Shown piece after piece: positions 9,980 through 19,469 of a stretch of 64,000 bases of DNA. How positions within the stretch are numbered: position 1 is the stretch's first letter; every line of letters begins with the position of its first letter. The stretch spans positions 46,313 to 110,312 of the forward strand of contig MLHP01000010.1 in NCBI GenBank assembly GCA_001999425.1. The letters are read 5' to 3'. The translations under genes and the position numbers were made by a program. The notes under the pieces are model-generated. The model did no database searches, was not told where the DNA came from, and worked only from the letters and a program-made list of their open reading frames with translations. Source of the DNA: Rodentibacter genomosp. 2. GTDB lineage: Bacteria; Pseudomonadota; Gammaproteobacteria; Enterobacterales; Pasteurellaceae.

Positions 9980-11608
9980 TTAAGCCAACAAATATATACC
10001 CTGATAAGGCATTAACGTCATTTTATTTTCTTCTAATGACAGTTCATCATAGTTATTCATTAATACCTCACCTTTCACATTTAACTCAACAGATTGCGGT
10101 TGATGACTCAAATTTGCCAACACCGTGAGGGTTTGCCCGTTAGCTTGACGTTGATATGCCCAAACGGATGGGTGATTTGGGAGTAAATCGGTGTAATTGC
10201 CCTCGGTTAAAATTGGCAATGTTTTACGCAATTTAATCAATGCTTGATAAGTGTAGAACACCGAGTGTTGATCCGCTAACGCTTTTTCTACATTGATTTC
10301 AGTATAGTTGCGTGCCACATCGATCCAAGGTTGGACGGTAGAAAAACCGGCATTTTCACTTTCGTCCCATTGTACCGGCGTGCGGGAATTATCACGGGAT
10401 TTTTGTGCTAGAATTTTTATTATCAGATCGTCATTTACGCCTTTTTCTTTCAATTCCTCATAAGCATTTAAACTTTCCACATCACGATATGCTTTAATCG
10501 AGGTGAAATTTGGGTTCGTCATACCAATTTCTTCACCTTGATAAATATAAGGTGTGCCCTGCATACCGTGAAGTAGCATGGCTAACATCTTGGAGGAAAT
10601 TGTGCGAAGCTCCCCCTCATCGCCAAAACGTGAAACAATGCGGGGCTGATCGTGATTGCACCAAAATAGCGCATTCCACGCTCTGCCATGCATTCCCTGT
10701 TGCCAATAGTTAAAAATGGATTTCAGTTCGACAAAATCAGGCTTAGCGTATGTCCATTTTTCACCGTTCGGGTAATCCACTTTGAGGTGATGAAAATTGA
10801 ATGTCATAGACAATTCTGTGCCGTTTAAATTTGCATAACGTTGACAATGTTCAAGGCGGGTGGAGGACATTTCCCCCACACTCATCAAGCCGTAAGGCGT
10901 GAGGGCATGTTGATTGAGCATTTGCAAATATTCGTGGATCTTATGTCCATCGGTATAGAAACGGCGACCATCTCCCTCTAAATCATCTTCAAAATGCTCA
11001 GGTTTAGAAATCAAATTCACCACATCCAAACGCAATCCATCAATGCCTTTTTCTGCCCAAAAACGACAAATTTCAAACAATTCTGACCGCACTTTGGGAT
11101 TTTCCCAATTTAAATCCGCTTGCTCGGGGGCGAATAAATGCAAATAATATTTTTGCGCTTTATCCGACCATTTCCATGCCGAACCACCAAATTTTGATTT
11201 CCAATTAGTGGGTTTTTCACGCCAAATATAATAGTCGTGGTATTCGCTTTGTGGGTTTTCTCCCTCTTCAAACCAACGGTGGAAAGTGGAGCTATGATTA
11301 AATACCATATCCATTACAATACGAATATTGCGTTTATGGGCTTCTGCGATCAGCTGCTCGAAATCTGCCATCGTACCGTAGATCGGATCAATTTCACGGT
11401 AATTGGCGATATCGTAACCGTTATCAATTTGTGGGGAAAGATACATAGGCGTGATCCAAATGCCATCAATGCCGAGGGTTTGTAAATAGTCCAAACGTTT
11501 AATGATGCCTTGAATATCGCCTGTACCGCTGCCGGTGGTATCTTGGAATGATTTTGGGTAGATTTGGTAGATAACACCGTTTTTCCACCATTGCGTGTTG
11601 TTATTCAT
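9980..11608 (-). CDS. treC: Alpha,alpha-phosphotrehalase TreC
   Basis: TreC hydrolyses trehalose 6-phosphate, delivered by TreB, to glucose and glucose 6-phosphate in the cytoplasm. The 542-residue protein is a GH13 alpha/beta barrel enzyme. The nucleophile Asp195 lies in GLRLDVVN, the acid/base Glu246 in SVGEMSS and the third carboxylate Asp320 in CNHDQPR. The calcium/substrate loop MDMVFNHSS is at about 99-107. It lies 135 bases downstream of treB on the same strand, under the TreR operator upstream of treB. Confidence 0.95.
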   Translation of the reverse strand: MNNNTQWWKNGVIYQIYPKSFQDTTGSGTGDIQGIIKRLDYLQTLGIDGIWITPMYLSPQIDNGYDIANYREIDPIYGTMADFEQLIAEAHKRNIRIVMDMVFNHSSTFHRWFEEGENPQSEYHDYYIWREKPTNWKSKFGGSAWKWSDKAQKYYLHLFAPEQADLNWENPKVRSELFEICRFWAEKGIDGLRLDVVNLISKPEHFEDDLEGDGRRFYTDGHKIHEYLQMLNQHALTPYGLMSVGEMSSTRLEHCQRYANLNGTELSMTFNFHHLKVDYPNGEKWTYAKPDFVELKSIFNYWQQGMHGRAWNALFWCNHDQPRIVSRFGDEGELRTISSKMLAMLLHGMQGTPYIYQGEEIGMTNPNFTSIKAYRDVESLNAYEELKEKGVNDDLIIKILAQKSRDNSRTPVQWDESENAGFSTVQPWIDVARNYTEINVEKALADQHSVFYTYQALIKLRKTLPILTEGNYTDLLPNHPSVWAYQRQANGQTLTVLANLSHQPQSVELNVKGEVLMNNYDELSLEENKMTLMPYQGIYLLA

Positions 11609-11743
11609 CGTTGCTTTCTCGAGTAGGGGGCGTAAATTTGAAAATTCACGCTCATTTAAATAAGGAGAGTATTGACCGCCTGTCTGAATGGAATGTTGTT
11701 CCAGCCTGCGAAAGTGCGGTCGTTTTTCTGTAAGTTTTTTAGA

Positions 11744-13162
11744 TTAAGCTAGCTCACCAGCTTTCTCTTTGCGTTTATACACAATCGTTGTCAGTACAAA
11801 TGGGATAACAATCGCTGCGAGCATTGCAATGCCGAATACACCCCAGAATTGATGTTGCACGGAGAGGATACCCGGTAAGCCTCCTACCCCAATACTGCTT
11901 GCTAACACGCCGGATAAACCGCAGATTAATCCTGCTACGGCCGCGCCAATCATTGCACATAACATTGGAAAGCGATATTGGAGGTTAATCCCATACATGG
12001 CGGGTTCGGTTACGCCGAGATAAGCGGAAAGAGCGGCAGGAATTGCCACTTCACGAGATTGCGCACTTTTATTCACATAGATAATTCCGACAACCGCAGA
12101 TGCCTGAGCGATATTGGACAACGCAATGATTGGCCATACCGGTGTTCCGCCAATACTTTGGATCATCTGCATATCAATCGCAAGTGAGGTTTGATGTACG
12201 CCCGTAACTACAAGCGGCGCATAGATAAACCCGAATAATGCTGCACCGATTGGGGCAAAATCTCCCGTCATGGCATATTTCACCACAAAGGCTACGCCAT
12301 TACCGATTTCACGACCGATAGGTCCGATAATGCTATGAGCTAGGAACACGGCAAGGATAATGGAGACAACCGGTACAATGATAAGGTTTAAGAAATCAGG
12401 TACGATTTTTGTCATCAAACGCTCAATGTAAGAGAGCGTTAAACCCGCCATAATTGCCGGAATCACTTGTGCTTGGTAGCCGACTTTTTCAATACTAAAC
12501 CAACCAAAATTCCAAGCTTCCGGCAATTGTGAACCAAGAGCATAAGAATTCATCCCCTGTGGGGAAACAAGGGTAATCCCAAGAACAATACCTAAAATAG
12601 GCGAAGTACCCATTTTACGGGCAATAGACCAACAAATTCCCACTGGTAAGAAATGGAAAATGGCTTCACCAATCAACCATAAGAAACTGTGCATACTGTT
12701 CCAGAATGGGCTGATTTGTGTTAGCGTTTTGCCATCAAACATGGCTATATCGCCAATCACATTACGGAAACCGAGAATCAATCCCCCACTAATTAATGCC
12801 GGTAGAAGTGGAATAAAAATATCCGCCATGTGTGAAATTAGACTTTCGTACCATTTTTGATTCTGACGTGCGGCTGCTTTTACCTGCTCTTTATCCACGC
12901 TTGCTAAACCTGTTTTATTCAACAAGATTTTGTAATAATCGCCCACTTCCTGACCGATCACTACTTGATATTGCCCGCCGGTCGAGAAATTTGCTTTTAC
13001 CATTGGCAAAGATTCAATCGCCTTGGCATCAACCTTAGTTTCATCATTTAATACGAAGCGTAAACGGGTAATGCAATGTGTCACCGTTGCAATATTTTCA
13101 CGTCCGCCAATTGCTGCTATCAGCTTATCCACGTTTTGAGGATCAATTTTCTGTTTAGCCAT
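11744..13162 (-). CDS. treB: PTS trehalose transporter subunit IIBC (TreB)
   Basis: TreB takes up trehalose and phosphorylates it to trehalose 6-phosphate through the phosphotransferase system. Residues 1-90 form the IIB domain with the phosphorylated Cys30 in THCITRLRF. From about residue 105 follows a IIC membrane domain with some ten segments and the conserved GVTEPAMYGIN near residue 390. There is no IIA domain, so the glucose IIA (Crr) is presumably used, as in E. coli. It is the first gene of treBC, behind a palindromic operator and a CRP site. Confidence 0.95.
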   Translation of the reverse strand: MAKQKIDPQNVDKLIAAIGGRENIATVTHCITRLRFVLNDETKVDAKAIESLPMVKANFSTGGQYQVVIGQEVGDYYKILLNKTGLASVDKEQVKAAARQNQKWYESLISHMADIFIPLLPALISGGLILGFRNVIGDIAMFDGKTLTQISPFWNSMHSFLWLIGEAIFHFLPVGICWSIARKMGTSPILGIVLGITLVSPQGMNSYALGSQLPEAWNFGWFSIEKVGYQAQVIPAIMAGLTLSYIERLMTKIVPDFLNLIIVPVVSIILAVFLAHSIIGPIGREIGNGVAFVVKYAMTGDFAPIGAALFGFIYAPLVVTGVHQTSLAIDMQMIQSIGGTPVWPIIALSNIAQASAVVGIIYVNKSAQSREVAIPAALSAYLGVTEPAMYGINLQYRFPMLCAMIGAAVAGLICGLSGVLASSIGVGGLPGILSVQHQFWGVFGIAMLAAIVIPFVLTTIVYKRKEKAGELA

Positions 13163-13228
13163 AAAAAACCTTTTTAGTATAAAAATTAAACCGTCGAGAA
13201 TTATACGCTTTAGCTTTATAAAGTAAAT

Positions 13229-13240
13229 GGGAACGTTCCC
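13229..13240 (-). promoter_or_regulatory. TreR (LacI-type) operator
   Basis: GGGAACGTTCCC is a perfect 12-base palindrome 67 bases upstream of treB. It matches the central CG palindrome expected for LacI-family operators and the known E. coli TreR operator style. treR lies directly upstream, which supports autologous control. Confidence 0.8.
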
Positions 13241-13265
13241 AATTCAAATGAAGTTATATTAGAAA

Positions 13266-13281
13266 TGTGATAAAGATCACG
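13266..13281 (-). promoter_or_regulatory. CRP-cAMP binding site for treBC
   Basis: TGTGATAAAGATCACG matches the CRP consensus TGTGA-N6-TCACA at nine of ten positions. It is upstream of the TreR operator with respect to treB, the usual place for an activator, which suggests catabolite control of trehalose use. Confidence 0.75.
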
Positions 13282-13336
13282 AAATTGAAAGCATTAAGTG
13301 CGGTTATTGTTTGTGTTATTTTCAGCAATCGTATTT

Positions 13337-14278
13337 TTACTGCAAATGAAAGGAAACGAGTCGCTGTTCTACGGTTTTGTTTCCGTGAATTTGTGTGAGT
13401 AGCAATTCCACCGCCCAACTGCCTGCTTGCTCATAACCAAAATCAAGGCTGATGAGATTGGGAACGAAATGTTCTAGAAGAGGATTTTGCCCAATATAAG
13501 CAAGGGGAAGAATTTGTTGGCGTTCCTGTAAATATTTTACGGCACCGATGGCAAGACTGGTGGTGGCGCATAGTACGGCGTCAAGCGGTTGGGTAAGTTT
13601 CGCACAATGATGATAGCCGGCTTCAATATCAAGCGCGGTTAGTGCAAAATTTGGCGTAAGCTGATGTCGTCGACAGAAATTTAAATAACTTTGTGTACGT
13701 AATCGTCCCGTGGTTTCATCTTGGTCGTGTATGCCGAGGTAGCCAATGTGTCGGTATCCTTGGGCATAGAGTTTATCCATGAGGGCGTTAATCGCGTTTT
13801 GATCATCATAATGAACGCAAGAAATATCCTTAAAATAACGGGCAATCACGACGATATTTCCCTGCCATTGTTGCAATATTTCTTCGGAAAGGGGAGAGAA
13901 TCCAAATACAATGACACTACCTACTTGGCGTTGTTTGAATAAATTGAGATGATGGGCAACTTGTTTTTCATCAAACTGACTTTCAACAATGATCGGCGTA
14001 ATTTTTTGGCGGTAAAGTGTGGTCAAAATTGCCCGTAATGTTTGGGATTCGCCGCTTGAATTGAGTTTTGAAACAATAATCCCGACGACCGGTTCTTGTG
14101 CGCCACGCATAGCCCGAGCAGAGCGGTTTGGGCTGAAACCAACAGCGTCAATGATCTTTTGGACTTTCTGTCTTGTGGCTTCGCTGACTTTCGGATCATG
14201 ATTTAAGACTCGGGAAACCGTAGATTTCCCGACTTGGCAAAGTTTTGCAATATCCTTAATCGTGTAATTTTTTTCCAT
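13337..14278 (-). CDS. treR: Trehalose operon repressor TreR
   Basis: TreR is a LacI/GalR-family repressor. The N-terminal helix-turn-helix reads TIKDIAKLCQVGKSTVSRVL (residues 6-25), with the hinge helix around SPNRSARAMRG (about 50-60). This is followed by a periplasmic-binding-protein-like ligand domain, which in E. coli TreR senses trehalose 6-phosphate. The 313-residue length is close to E. coli TreR (315). It is transcribed in the same direction as treBC, just upstream of them, and six bases downstream of rsmC. Confidence 0.92.
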   Translation of the reverse strand: MEKNYTIKDIAKLCQVGKSTVSRVLNHDPKVSEATRQKVQKIIDAVGFSPNRSARAMRGAQEPVVGIIVSKLNSSGESQTLRAILTTLYRQKITPIIVESQFDEKQVAHHLNLFKQRQVGSVIVFGFSPLSEEILQQWQGNIVVIARYFKDISCVHYDDQNAINALMDKLYAQGYRHIGYLGIHDQDETTGRLRTQSYLNFCRRHQLTPNFALTALDIEAGYHHCAKLTQPLDAVLCATTSLAIGAVKYLQERQQILPLAYIGQNPLLEHFVPNLISLDFGYEQAGSWAVELLLTQIHGNKTVEQRLVSFHLQ

Positions 14279-14284
14279 CTTGGA

Positions 14285-15277
14285 TTAATTTTTTACAGAG
14301 TAAACTTTAAATTTTGAAGTTTGTGCCAATACTTCAAACTGCCCAAAATGTTGTTGTAATAAATCGGGATAAGGCAGGAAAGCATTCGCCACAATGCGCA
14401 ATTCCCCCCCTTGATTTAAATGCCATTTTGCTTGAGTAATCAGTGTTTTTACTGCCTGATAAGCCGTATCAATCCCATCGTGGAACGGAGGATTGGAAAT
14501 GATGAGGTCAAATTTCCCTTCAACATCAGAGAAAACATCACTGGCAAAAACGTCGCCTTCCAACTGATTTTCCGAAAGCGTTTTGCGGGCTGATTCTAAA
14601 GCCATCGCATGAATATCGGTCATCGTAACATTTGATTTCGGATTAAGCTTTTTTACCATTGCGCCGATTACACCGGCTCCACAGCCGAGATCAAGCACCT
14701 TACCTTTAATAGATTGGTTGAGCGTAGAAAGTAAAAGTGCCGTCCCTACGTCTAGTTCATTTGCACTGAATACGCCCGGTAAACTATGAATTGTTAATCC
14801 ATTGAGTTGAGGGTGTTGATAGGTTTTCCAAAAAGTATTGAGGGAAAAGTGCGGTCGTTTTTTCAGAGAAAAATGGTATAAACCGCAACGGCGGGCGGAA
14901 TCAATTTTAGCAATATCACCAAAGGGTGAGAGTATTTTTTCTGCAGAACGTACACCGCAGCGGTTTTCACCGATGATGAGCATTTCTTGTCCGTCTTGCG
15001 CATTGGCAAGGAGCTGCATCAGTTGGAATTGTACTTCTTGCTTGTTTTTTGTCCAATAATAAACAATGAGATCTGCCTCACCTTGAAATTCAATGGAAAA
15101 AGTGACCGCACTTTGGCTGCGGGCGTAATCAAAATAGCCGCTCCAAACCTGAACGGATTGACAATACTGTGCCAATTTTTGTGGAAATTGATCCTTAATG
15201 CCGCCGGCAAGTAGCACGGATTTATCGTGGAAAAAGGAAAGGTGGCGTTCTAAAACTTCAGTTTCAAGGGATATCAC
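14285..15277 (-). CDS. rsmC: 16S rRNA guanine(1207)-N2-methyltransferase RsmC
   Basis: RsmC methylates G1207 of 16S rRNA in the 30S subunit, using SAM. The 330-residue protein has the RsmC-type degenerate N-terminal methyltransferase-like domain. The active C-terminal domain has a SAM motif VLDLGCGAGVIG near residue 195 and the catalytic NPPF motif in ISNPPFHDG near residue 260. Its stop is six bases before treR, so some readthrough into treR is possible. Start at the ATG of MISLETEVLERHL. Confidence 0.93.
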   Translation of the reverse strand: MISLETEVLERHLSFFHDKSVLLAGGIKDQFPQKLAQYCQSVQVWSGYFDYARSQSAVTFSIEFQGEADLIVYYWTKNKQEVQFQLMQLLANAQDGQEMLIIGENRCGVRSAEKILSPFGDIAKIDSARRCGLYHFSLKKRPHFSLNTFWKTYQHPQLNGLTIHSLPGVFSANELDVGTALLLSTLNQSIKGKVLDLGCGAGVIGAMVKKLNPKSNVTMTDIHAMALESARKTLSENQLEGDVFASDVFSDVEGKFDLIISNPPFHDGIDTAYQAVKTLITQAKWHLNQGGELRIVANAFLPYPDLLQQHFGQFEVLAQTSKFKVYSVKN

Positions 15278-15386
15278 GCTTTGAATCCTGTAGATTATTA
15301 GTTAAAATTGGGCACTATTCTAACAAAGATAACGCTAATAAAACATTTTTCATTAGTGTATAGCCAATTATTATAAGGAATTTTTT

Positions 15387-15965
15387 ATGAAAAAAATCGT
15401 ACTCGCGACAACAATGGCTGCTTTATTATCCGGTTGTCAATTAATTGATCAGATACAGGGTAAATCCCAAGCCCCCTCTAAAGTTGAAGCGACACCAGAG
15501 CAGATTGAGATGTTCAAAAAATTAGATGAACAGTTTGAGCGTGTCAAAAAAACCGGTACTGAAATCGAATTTAATGGTGAAAAATATGTGAAACAAACGA
15601 GAGCGGTAAAAGGCGATGATCCCCGTTTTATTAGCTTAGCCGTGAGTATAGACCGTTCGAACCGTAAATCGGTAACCAGTGAAACGTTTTATCTAAAAGA
15701 TCTCTCCCATATGTCGATGTTGACAACAAAATATTTGGATTCCAATAAAAAAGTATGTGATTTGCAAACGTTAAGTTATGCAAACGCTGCTTACTATGCA
15801 TGTGATGGTAATAATTTTCAGCGTTTCATCGCCGTAGTGCATAAAGAAAAAAATATACTATCGTTTCGTAGTCTAAAAACTTATCAGGAAAAACCAACGG
15901 AAGCGGAAGAAAACGCTATTGTTAAGAGCTTAATGAGCTACCCGTTTGATGCAATTTCTCGTTAA
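15387..15965 (+). CDS. Small putative lipoprotein, function unknown
   Basis: The 192-residue protein starts with a lipoprotein signal (MKKIVLATTMAALLSGC); the lipobox LLSG|C places the lipidated Cys at residue 17. The residue after it is Gln rather than Asp, which predicts sorting to the outer membrane. The rest is soluble and charged, without a domain I recognise. A good ribosome site (AAGGAATTTTTT) precedes the ATG. It lies six bases before holD and may be cotranscribed with holD and rimI. Confidence 0.8.
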   Translation: MKKIVLATTMAALLSGCQLIDQIQGKSQAPSKVEATPEQIEMFKKLDEQFERVKKTGTEIEFNGEKYVKQTRAVKGDDPRFISLAVSIDRSNRKSVTSETFYLKDLSHMSMLTTKYLDSNKKVCDLQTLSYANAAYYACDGNNFQRFIAVVHKEKNILSFRSLKTYQEKPTEAEENAIVKSLMSYPFDAISR

Positions 15966-15971
15966 TTAAAG

Positions 15972-16376
15972 ATGGAAAGACGCAATCTTCTCTTAAAAGA
16001 GATGGGGATCACTCAATGGAAACTTCACCGTCCTGAGATATTTCAAGGGGCGGTGGGCATTAAGGTGGCGGAGCATATTCGTTTTGTGGTGGTATCCGAT
16101 GAAAATCTGAGTACATTTCCTTTATTTGAAGATATATTAAGAAGTCTTGAATTAAAACGAGAAGATTGTCTTTGCTTGAATTATGAGCAAATTCAACATC
16201 TTGAATTAAATCATTCCGTATGTTATTGGCTACTTGCCGAAAATACGGAGAAAATTGACCGCACTTTGCCTCATTGTTTGCACGCTGAACGGATCTATCG
16301 CTCACCGAGCTATCAGGGTTTTCAATCTTCCCCCTCCGCTAAACGGGAACTTTGGCAACAAATTCAACAAGTTTAA
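15972..16376 (+). CDS. holD: DNA polymerase III subunit psi (HolD)
   Basis: HolD (psi) links the clamp loader to chi and SSB. The 134-residue protein (E. coli 137) starts MERRNLLLKEMGITQWKLH, which matches the family opening with its conserved Gly-Ile-x-Gln-Trp block. The family is poorly conserved after that. Its position directly before rimI (four bases between) is the holD-rimI arrangement known from E. coli and H. influenzae. Confidence 0.9.
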   Translation: MERRNLLLKEMGITQWKLHRPEIFQGAVGIKVAEHIRFVVVSDENLSTFPLFEDILRSLELKREDCLCLNYEQIQHLELNHSVCYWLLAENTEKIDRTLPHCLHAERIYRSPSYQGFQSSPSAKRELWQQIQQV

Positions 16377-16380
16377 TTAT

Positions 16381-16821
16381 ATGCCTCAAATTTTTACTAT
16401 TGAAGAATGCGATTTTGAACGTTTATACGAGATTGAACAACAGGCGCATTTAGTACCTTGGTCTTTCGGAACGCTAAAAAATAATCAAGGCGAGCGATAT
16501 TTGAATCTGAAATTGGTTAAAGATAATCGAATTATCGGATTTGTAATTTGCCAAACTGTGCTTGACGAAGCAACCTTGTTTAATATTGCGATTGAGCCTG
16601 CTATGCAAGAGAAAGGATTAGGCACATTTCTTTTGAAGGAATTAATGGAACGGCTTAAAGCGCAAGGCGTTCAAACCCTATGGCTTGAAGTGAGGGAATC
16701 GAATCCGGCTCGTTGGTTATATGAAAAGCAAGGGTTTAATGAGGTGGATATTCGTAAAAATTACTATCCGAATCCTGATGGGGGAAGGGAAAACGCTGTT
16801 GTGATGGCGTGTTATTTATAA
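16381..16821 (+). CDS. rimI: Ribosomal protein S18-alanine N-acetyltransferase RimI
   Basis: RimI acetylates the N-terminal alanine of ribosomal protein S18. The protein of 146 residues (E. coli 148) is a GNAT-fold enzyme with the acetyl-CoA loop EKGLGTFLLKEL at about residues 79-90 and the C-terminal RKNYYPNPDGGRENAVVM typical of RimI. An upstream extension of the open frame overlaps holD and was rejected in favour of the ATG four bases after holD, which matches the family length. It is followed by a hairpin terminator. Confidence 0.94.
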   Translation: MPQIFTIEECDFERLYEIEQQAHLVPWSFGTLKNNQGERYLNLKLVKDNRIIGFVICQTVLDEATLFNIAIEPAMQEKGLGTFLLKELMERLKAQGVQTLWLEVRESNPARWLYEKQGFNEVDIRKNYYPNPDGGRENAVVMACYL

Positions 16822-16826
16822 AAGTG

Positions 16827-16858
16827 CGGTCGTTATTGAGGAAATAACGACCGTTTTG
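16827..16858. terminator. Hairpin terminator between rimI and fdhE
   Basis: An 11-base perfect stem (CGGTCGTTATT / AATAACGACCG) with a five-base loop, followed by TTTTGTT. It lies between convergent rimI and fdhE. Confidence 0.8.
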
Positions 16859-17770
16859 TTAGGCATCTTGCGCCGGGAAAATAAACGGATTTAACCCACT
16901 GCGGGCAAAGCCTTTTTCTTCCATTTCGACATCTAAGAAAATAGAGGCTAAATCATCGGCGACCGCTTCTACGTTCGGATCTTTTTCTTGGAACATCATT
17001 TTTAAATAGCTCTCACAACTGCCACAGGTTTCTGCACGAATTAAGGCGAGTTCTTCATTTAATGACCACATTTCCAATTTGTCGTGTCCATTACAATTAG
17101 TGCATTGGGCACGCACAAGATTCCATTCGCTTTCGCAAAGTGAACAGTGTAAGTAACGCAAGCCTTGTGAAGTGCCGATGTGAATCATACTTGCTACCGG
17201 CACTGAACCACAAACAGGACAATAATGGATATTTTCTGTATTTTCTAAACGGCTTGCATGTGGAATTTGTTGAGTGAGTTGTAGCCAGTAGAGGGAAAGC
17301 GCTGCCCAAAGGAATACGGCTTTGTCACTGCTTACAAGATTGAATTCTTCCGCCAATAATTGGCTTGCCATTTCTTCTAACTCTGCGCTGGAGGCTTTCT
17401 CTAAAGATTCAATGGTTGCCGCCATTTGTTCATTGGCTTTGGGTTTGATTTCGTGCAGGATTTCTATTAGGTATTCACGCCAAATGCCGTTGCGTTTTAA
17501 GGTTTTGGCATTCAGCGGTTCTATGCCGCTTGTGTTTTCAATCTCTTGCTTAGAAAGTGGATTTTTCTCAAGGGTTGCCAGTTGGCTTTCCACTACATCT
17601 GCGGCAAATAAAAGATAATCCGCCAACGGGTGATCTTGGGCTAAATCACGTAAGCGTTTGGCGCGGCGTTGATAAAGATTTTTCGGATTGGCAAACAGTA
17701 CTGCCGGTGTTTCGTAGGCATTTTTTTTCTGTTCTTTGATTTCCGCTTCGGAAAGAATTTTGATACTCAT
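16859..17770 (-). CDS. fdhE: Formate dehydrogenase accessory protein FdhE
   Basis: FdhE is a cytoplasmic factor needed for maturation of respiratory formate dehydrogenases. The 303-residue protein shows four CxxC pairs in its C-terminal half (CPVC, CSLC, CTNC, CGSC between about residues 185 and 262), the rubredoxin-like iron site of the family. It is the last gene of the fdx block but is separated from fdxI by a hairpin, so it may have separate or reduced expression. Confidence 0.94.
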   Translation of the reverse strand: MSIKILSEAEIKEQKKNAYETPAVLFANPKNLYQRRAKRLRDLAQDHPLADYLLFAADVVESQLATLEKNPLSKQEIENTSGIEPLNAKTLKRNGIWREYLIEILHEIKPKANEQMAATIESLEKASSAELEEMASQLLAEEFNLVSSDKAVFLWAALSLYWLQLTQQIPHASRLENTENIHYCPVCGSVPVASMIHIGTSQGLRYLHCSLCESEWNLVRAQCTNCNGHDKLEMWSLNEELALIRAETCGSCESYLKMMFQEKDPNVEAVADDLASIFLDVEMEEKGFARSGLNPFIFPAQDA

Positions 17771-17790
17771 AATATTCTCTGTCTATAAGT

Positions 17791-17822
17791 AAAAAGTGCG
17801 GTTAAAAATGACCGCACTTTTT
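17791..17822 (-). terminator. Uptake-signal hairpin between fdxI and fdhE
   Basis: AAAAAGTGCGGT ... ACCGCACTTTTT forms a stem with a T run on either strand. On the minus strand it lies just after fdxI and before fdhE and could act as a partial terminator. Confidence 0.75.
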
Positions 17823-17839
17823 GAGTGAGTGAACCAGAC

Positions 17840-18550
17840 TTAGTCTGAGATACTTTTGAATAAGGCTTTTGTTTTTTCGCCTTTGGTTTCGCGTTCACCG
17901 TCTTTTTCTAATTCAGGTAAGATTTCTTCACGATACCATTTCGGATGGTGTTTTTTCGCCCAACGAACGGTCACCCAACCTTCTATGATGCCGCGAATTG
18001 AGCCTTTCACCCAGAATGCCATATATATGTGTACCAAAATGCCGGTGAACAACATAAATGCACTTGCTGAGTGAAGGAGAATCGCAATTCTTAGTACCGG
18101 AATTGAGAAATAATGCGAGAAAAATTGACGCCACATGATAATACCCGTCGCTAACAAGGTAAACATGGCGAGGATCAATGTCCAAAATAACATTTTTTGA
18201 CCCAAGTTATATTTACCATTGTAAGCAACCGCATGTTCGTTGCCTTTCAATACTTCTACGATGCCTTTCAACCAACGAATATCGTTTTTCTCCGGAATGT
18301 TGTGTTGCCAATATAATGAACATAAGAAAATAAAGGCGATAAACATTAAAATTCCGGTAAACGGGTGAACCGCACGCGCGAGTTGTGGTGTGCCTAAAAT
18401 ATCCGTTAGCCATGCAAAATCAGGGAAGAAAAAAGCCACCCCGGTAAACATGGTCAGGAAGAAGGTGATCACCAAAAACCAGTGGCTTAAACGTGCAGGA
18501 ATGCGATGACGAACAATACGAGTATCGTTAGTAATTTCAAATTTACTCAT
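17840..18550 (-). CDS. fdxI: Formate dehydrogenase cytochrome b556 gamma subunit
   Basis: This is the membrane anchor of the respiratory formate dehydrogenase; it carries two b hemes and passes electrons to quinone. The 236-residue protein has four hydrophobic segments and histidines placed as in FdnI/FdoI ([10 protein letters not shown] near residue 12, AVHPFTG, HSASAF, HIYMAFW). The frame is open for 19 more codons upstream, but the ATG at 18550 gives the family N-terminus and overlaps the end of fdxH by eight bases, implying translational coupling. Confidence 0.93.
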   Translation of the reverse strand: MSKFEITNDTRIVRHRIPARLSHWFLVITFFLTMFTGVAFFFPDFAWLTDILGTPQLARAVHPFTGILMFIAFIFLCSLYWQHNIPEKNDIRWLKGIVEVLKGNEHAVAYNGKYNLGQKMLFWTLILAMFTLLATGIIMWRQFFSHYFSIPVLRIAILLHSASAFMLFTGILVHIYMAFWVKGSIRGIIEGWVTVRWAKKHHPKWYREEILPELEKDGERETKGEKTKALFKSISD

Positions 18551-19466
18551 CTTCTTTTCCTCCATGTTTATCTTCGTTCTCAAATTTTTCATGGTGATCT
18601 TCGACATCGGTTTCTACATTAGGCCCTACGGTTAAGTAGTGTCCGATTTCCGCTAAAGCAAGACCGCCCATAGCAACGGCTGCAACCGGCTTCAAGATGT
18701 CTTTCCACAAGGTGATGGTTGTATCAATATGTGGATCTTTCGGCAAACCATTGTAAAGCTCCGGTTTGTCGGCATGGTGCAGTACGTACATTACGTGGGT
18801 GCCGCCTACGCCTTCGGGATCGTAAAGTCCTGCGTTTTCATAACCGCGAGATTTAAGATCGGCAATACGTTGTTCCGCGTAGATTTTCATTTCTTCTTTT
18901 GAACCGAAACGAATTGCGCCGGTTGGGCAAGTCTTCACACAAGCCGGTTCTTGTCCCACCGTTACGCGATCCACGCAAAGAGTACATTTATATACGCGAT
19001 TGTCATCCGGATTCATTCGAGGAATGTTGAAAGGGCAACCTGCGATACAGTAACCGCAACCGATACATTTGTCCGATTGGAAATCGACGATACCGTTTTT
19101 GTATTGGATAATTGCTCCTGGTGCAGGGCAGGCTTTTAAACAACCCGGTTCCGAGCAGTGCATACAACCGTCTTTACGAATTAACCATTCTAAACGATCG
19201 TTTTCTTCCACTTCGTTAAAGCGCATGACTGTCCATGCTTTGGCGTTAAGATCAACTGGGTTGTCATAAACGCCTACGCATTGTGCATTGACATCGGAGC
19301 GGATGTCATTCCACTCCGAGCAACCTACCTGACAGGCTTTACAGCCGATACAGGTGGAAACATCAATGAGTTTTGCTACTTCAACTTTGTGATCTCGCGC
19401 GTGTGGTGCCGGAGTGAGATCTGACGTTGCGGAGATCTTAATAATATCTTGAGATTGTACACTCAT
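18543..19466 (-). CDS. fdxH: Formate dehydrogenase iron-sulfur beta subunit
   Basis: This is the electron-transfer subunit with four [4Fe-4S] clusters, facing the periplasm. Four cysteine groups are visible: [11 protein letters not shown] (about residue 38), [14 protein letters not shown] (about 100), [12 protein letters not shown] (about 133) and CTLC with CVKTCP (about 160-185). A single C-terminal membrane helix (about residues 255-277) anchors it. It lies three bases downstream of fdxG and overlaps fdxI, so it belongs to the fdxGHI operon. Confidence 0.95.
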   Translation of the reverse strand: MSVQSQDIIKISATSDLTPAPHARDHKVEVAKLIDVSTCIGCKACQVGCSEWNDIRSDVNAQCVGVYDNPVDLNAKAWTVMRFNEVEENDRLEWLIRKDGCMHCSEPGCLKACPAPGAIIQYKNGIVDFQSDKCIGCGYCIAGCPFNIPRMNPDDNRVYKCTLCVDRVTVGQEPACVKTCPTGAIRFGSKEEMKIYAEQRIADLKSRGYENAGLYDPEGVGGTHVMYVLHHADKPELYNGLPKDPHIDTTITLWKDILKPVAAVAMGGLALAEIGHYLTVGPNVETDVEDHHEKFENEDKHGGKEDE

Positions 19467-19469
19467 CGT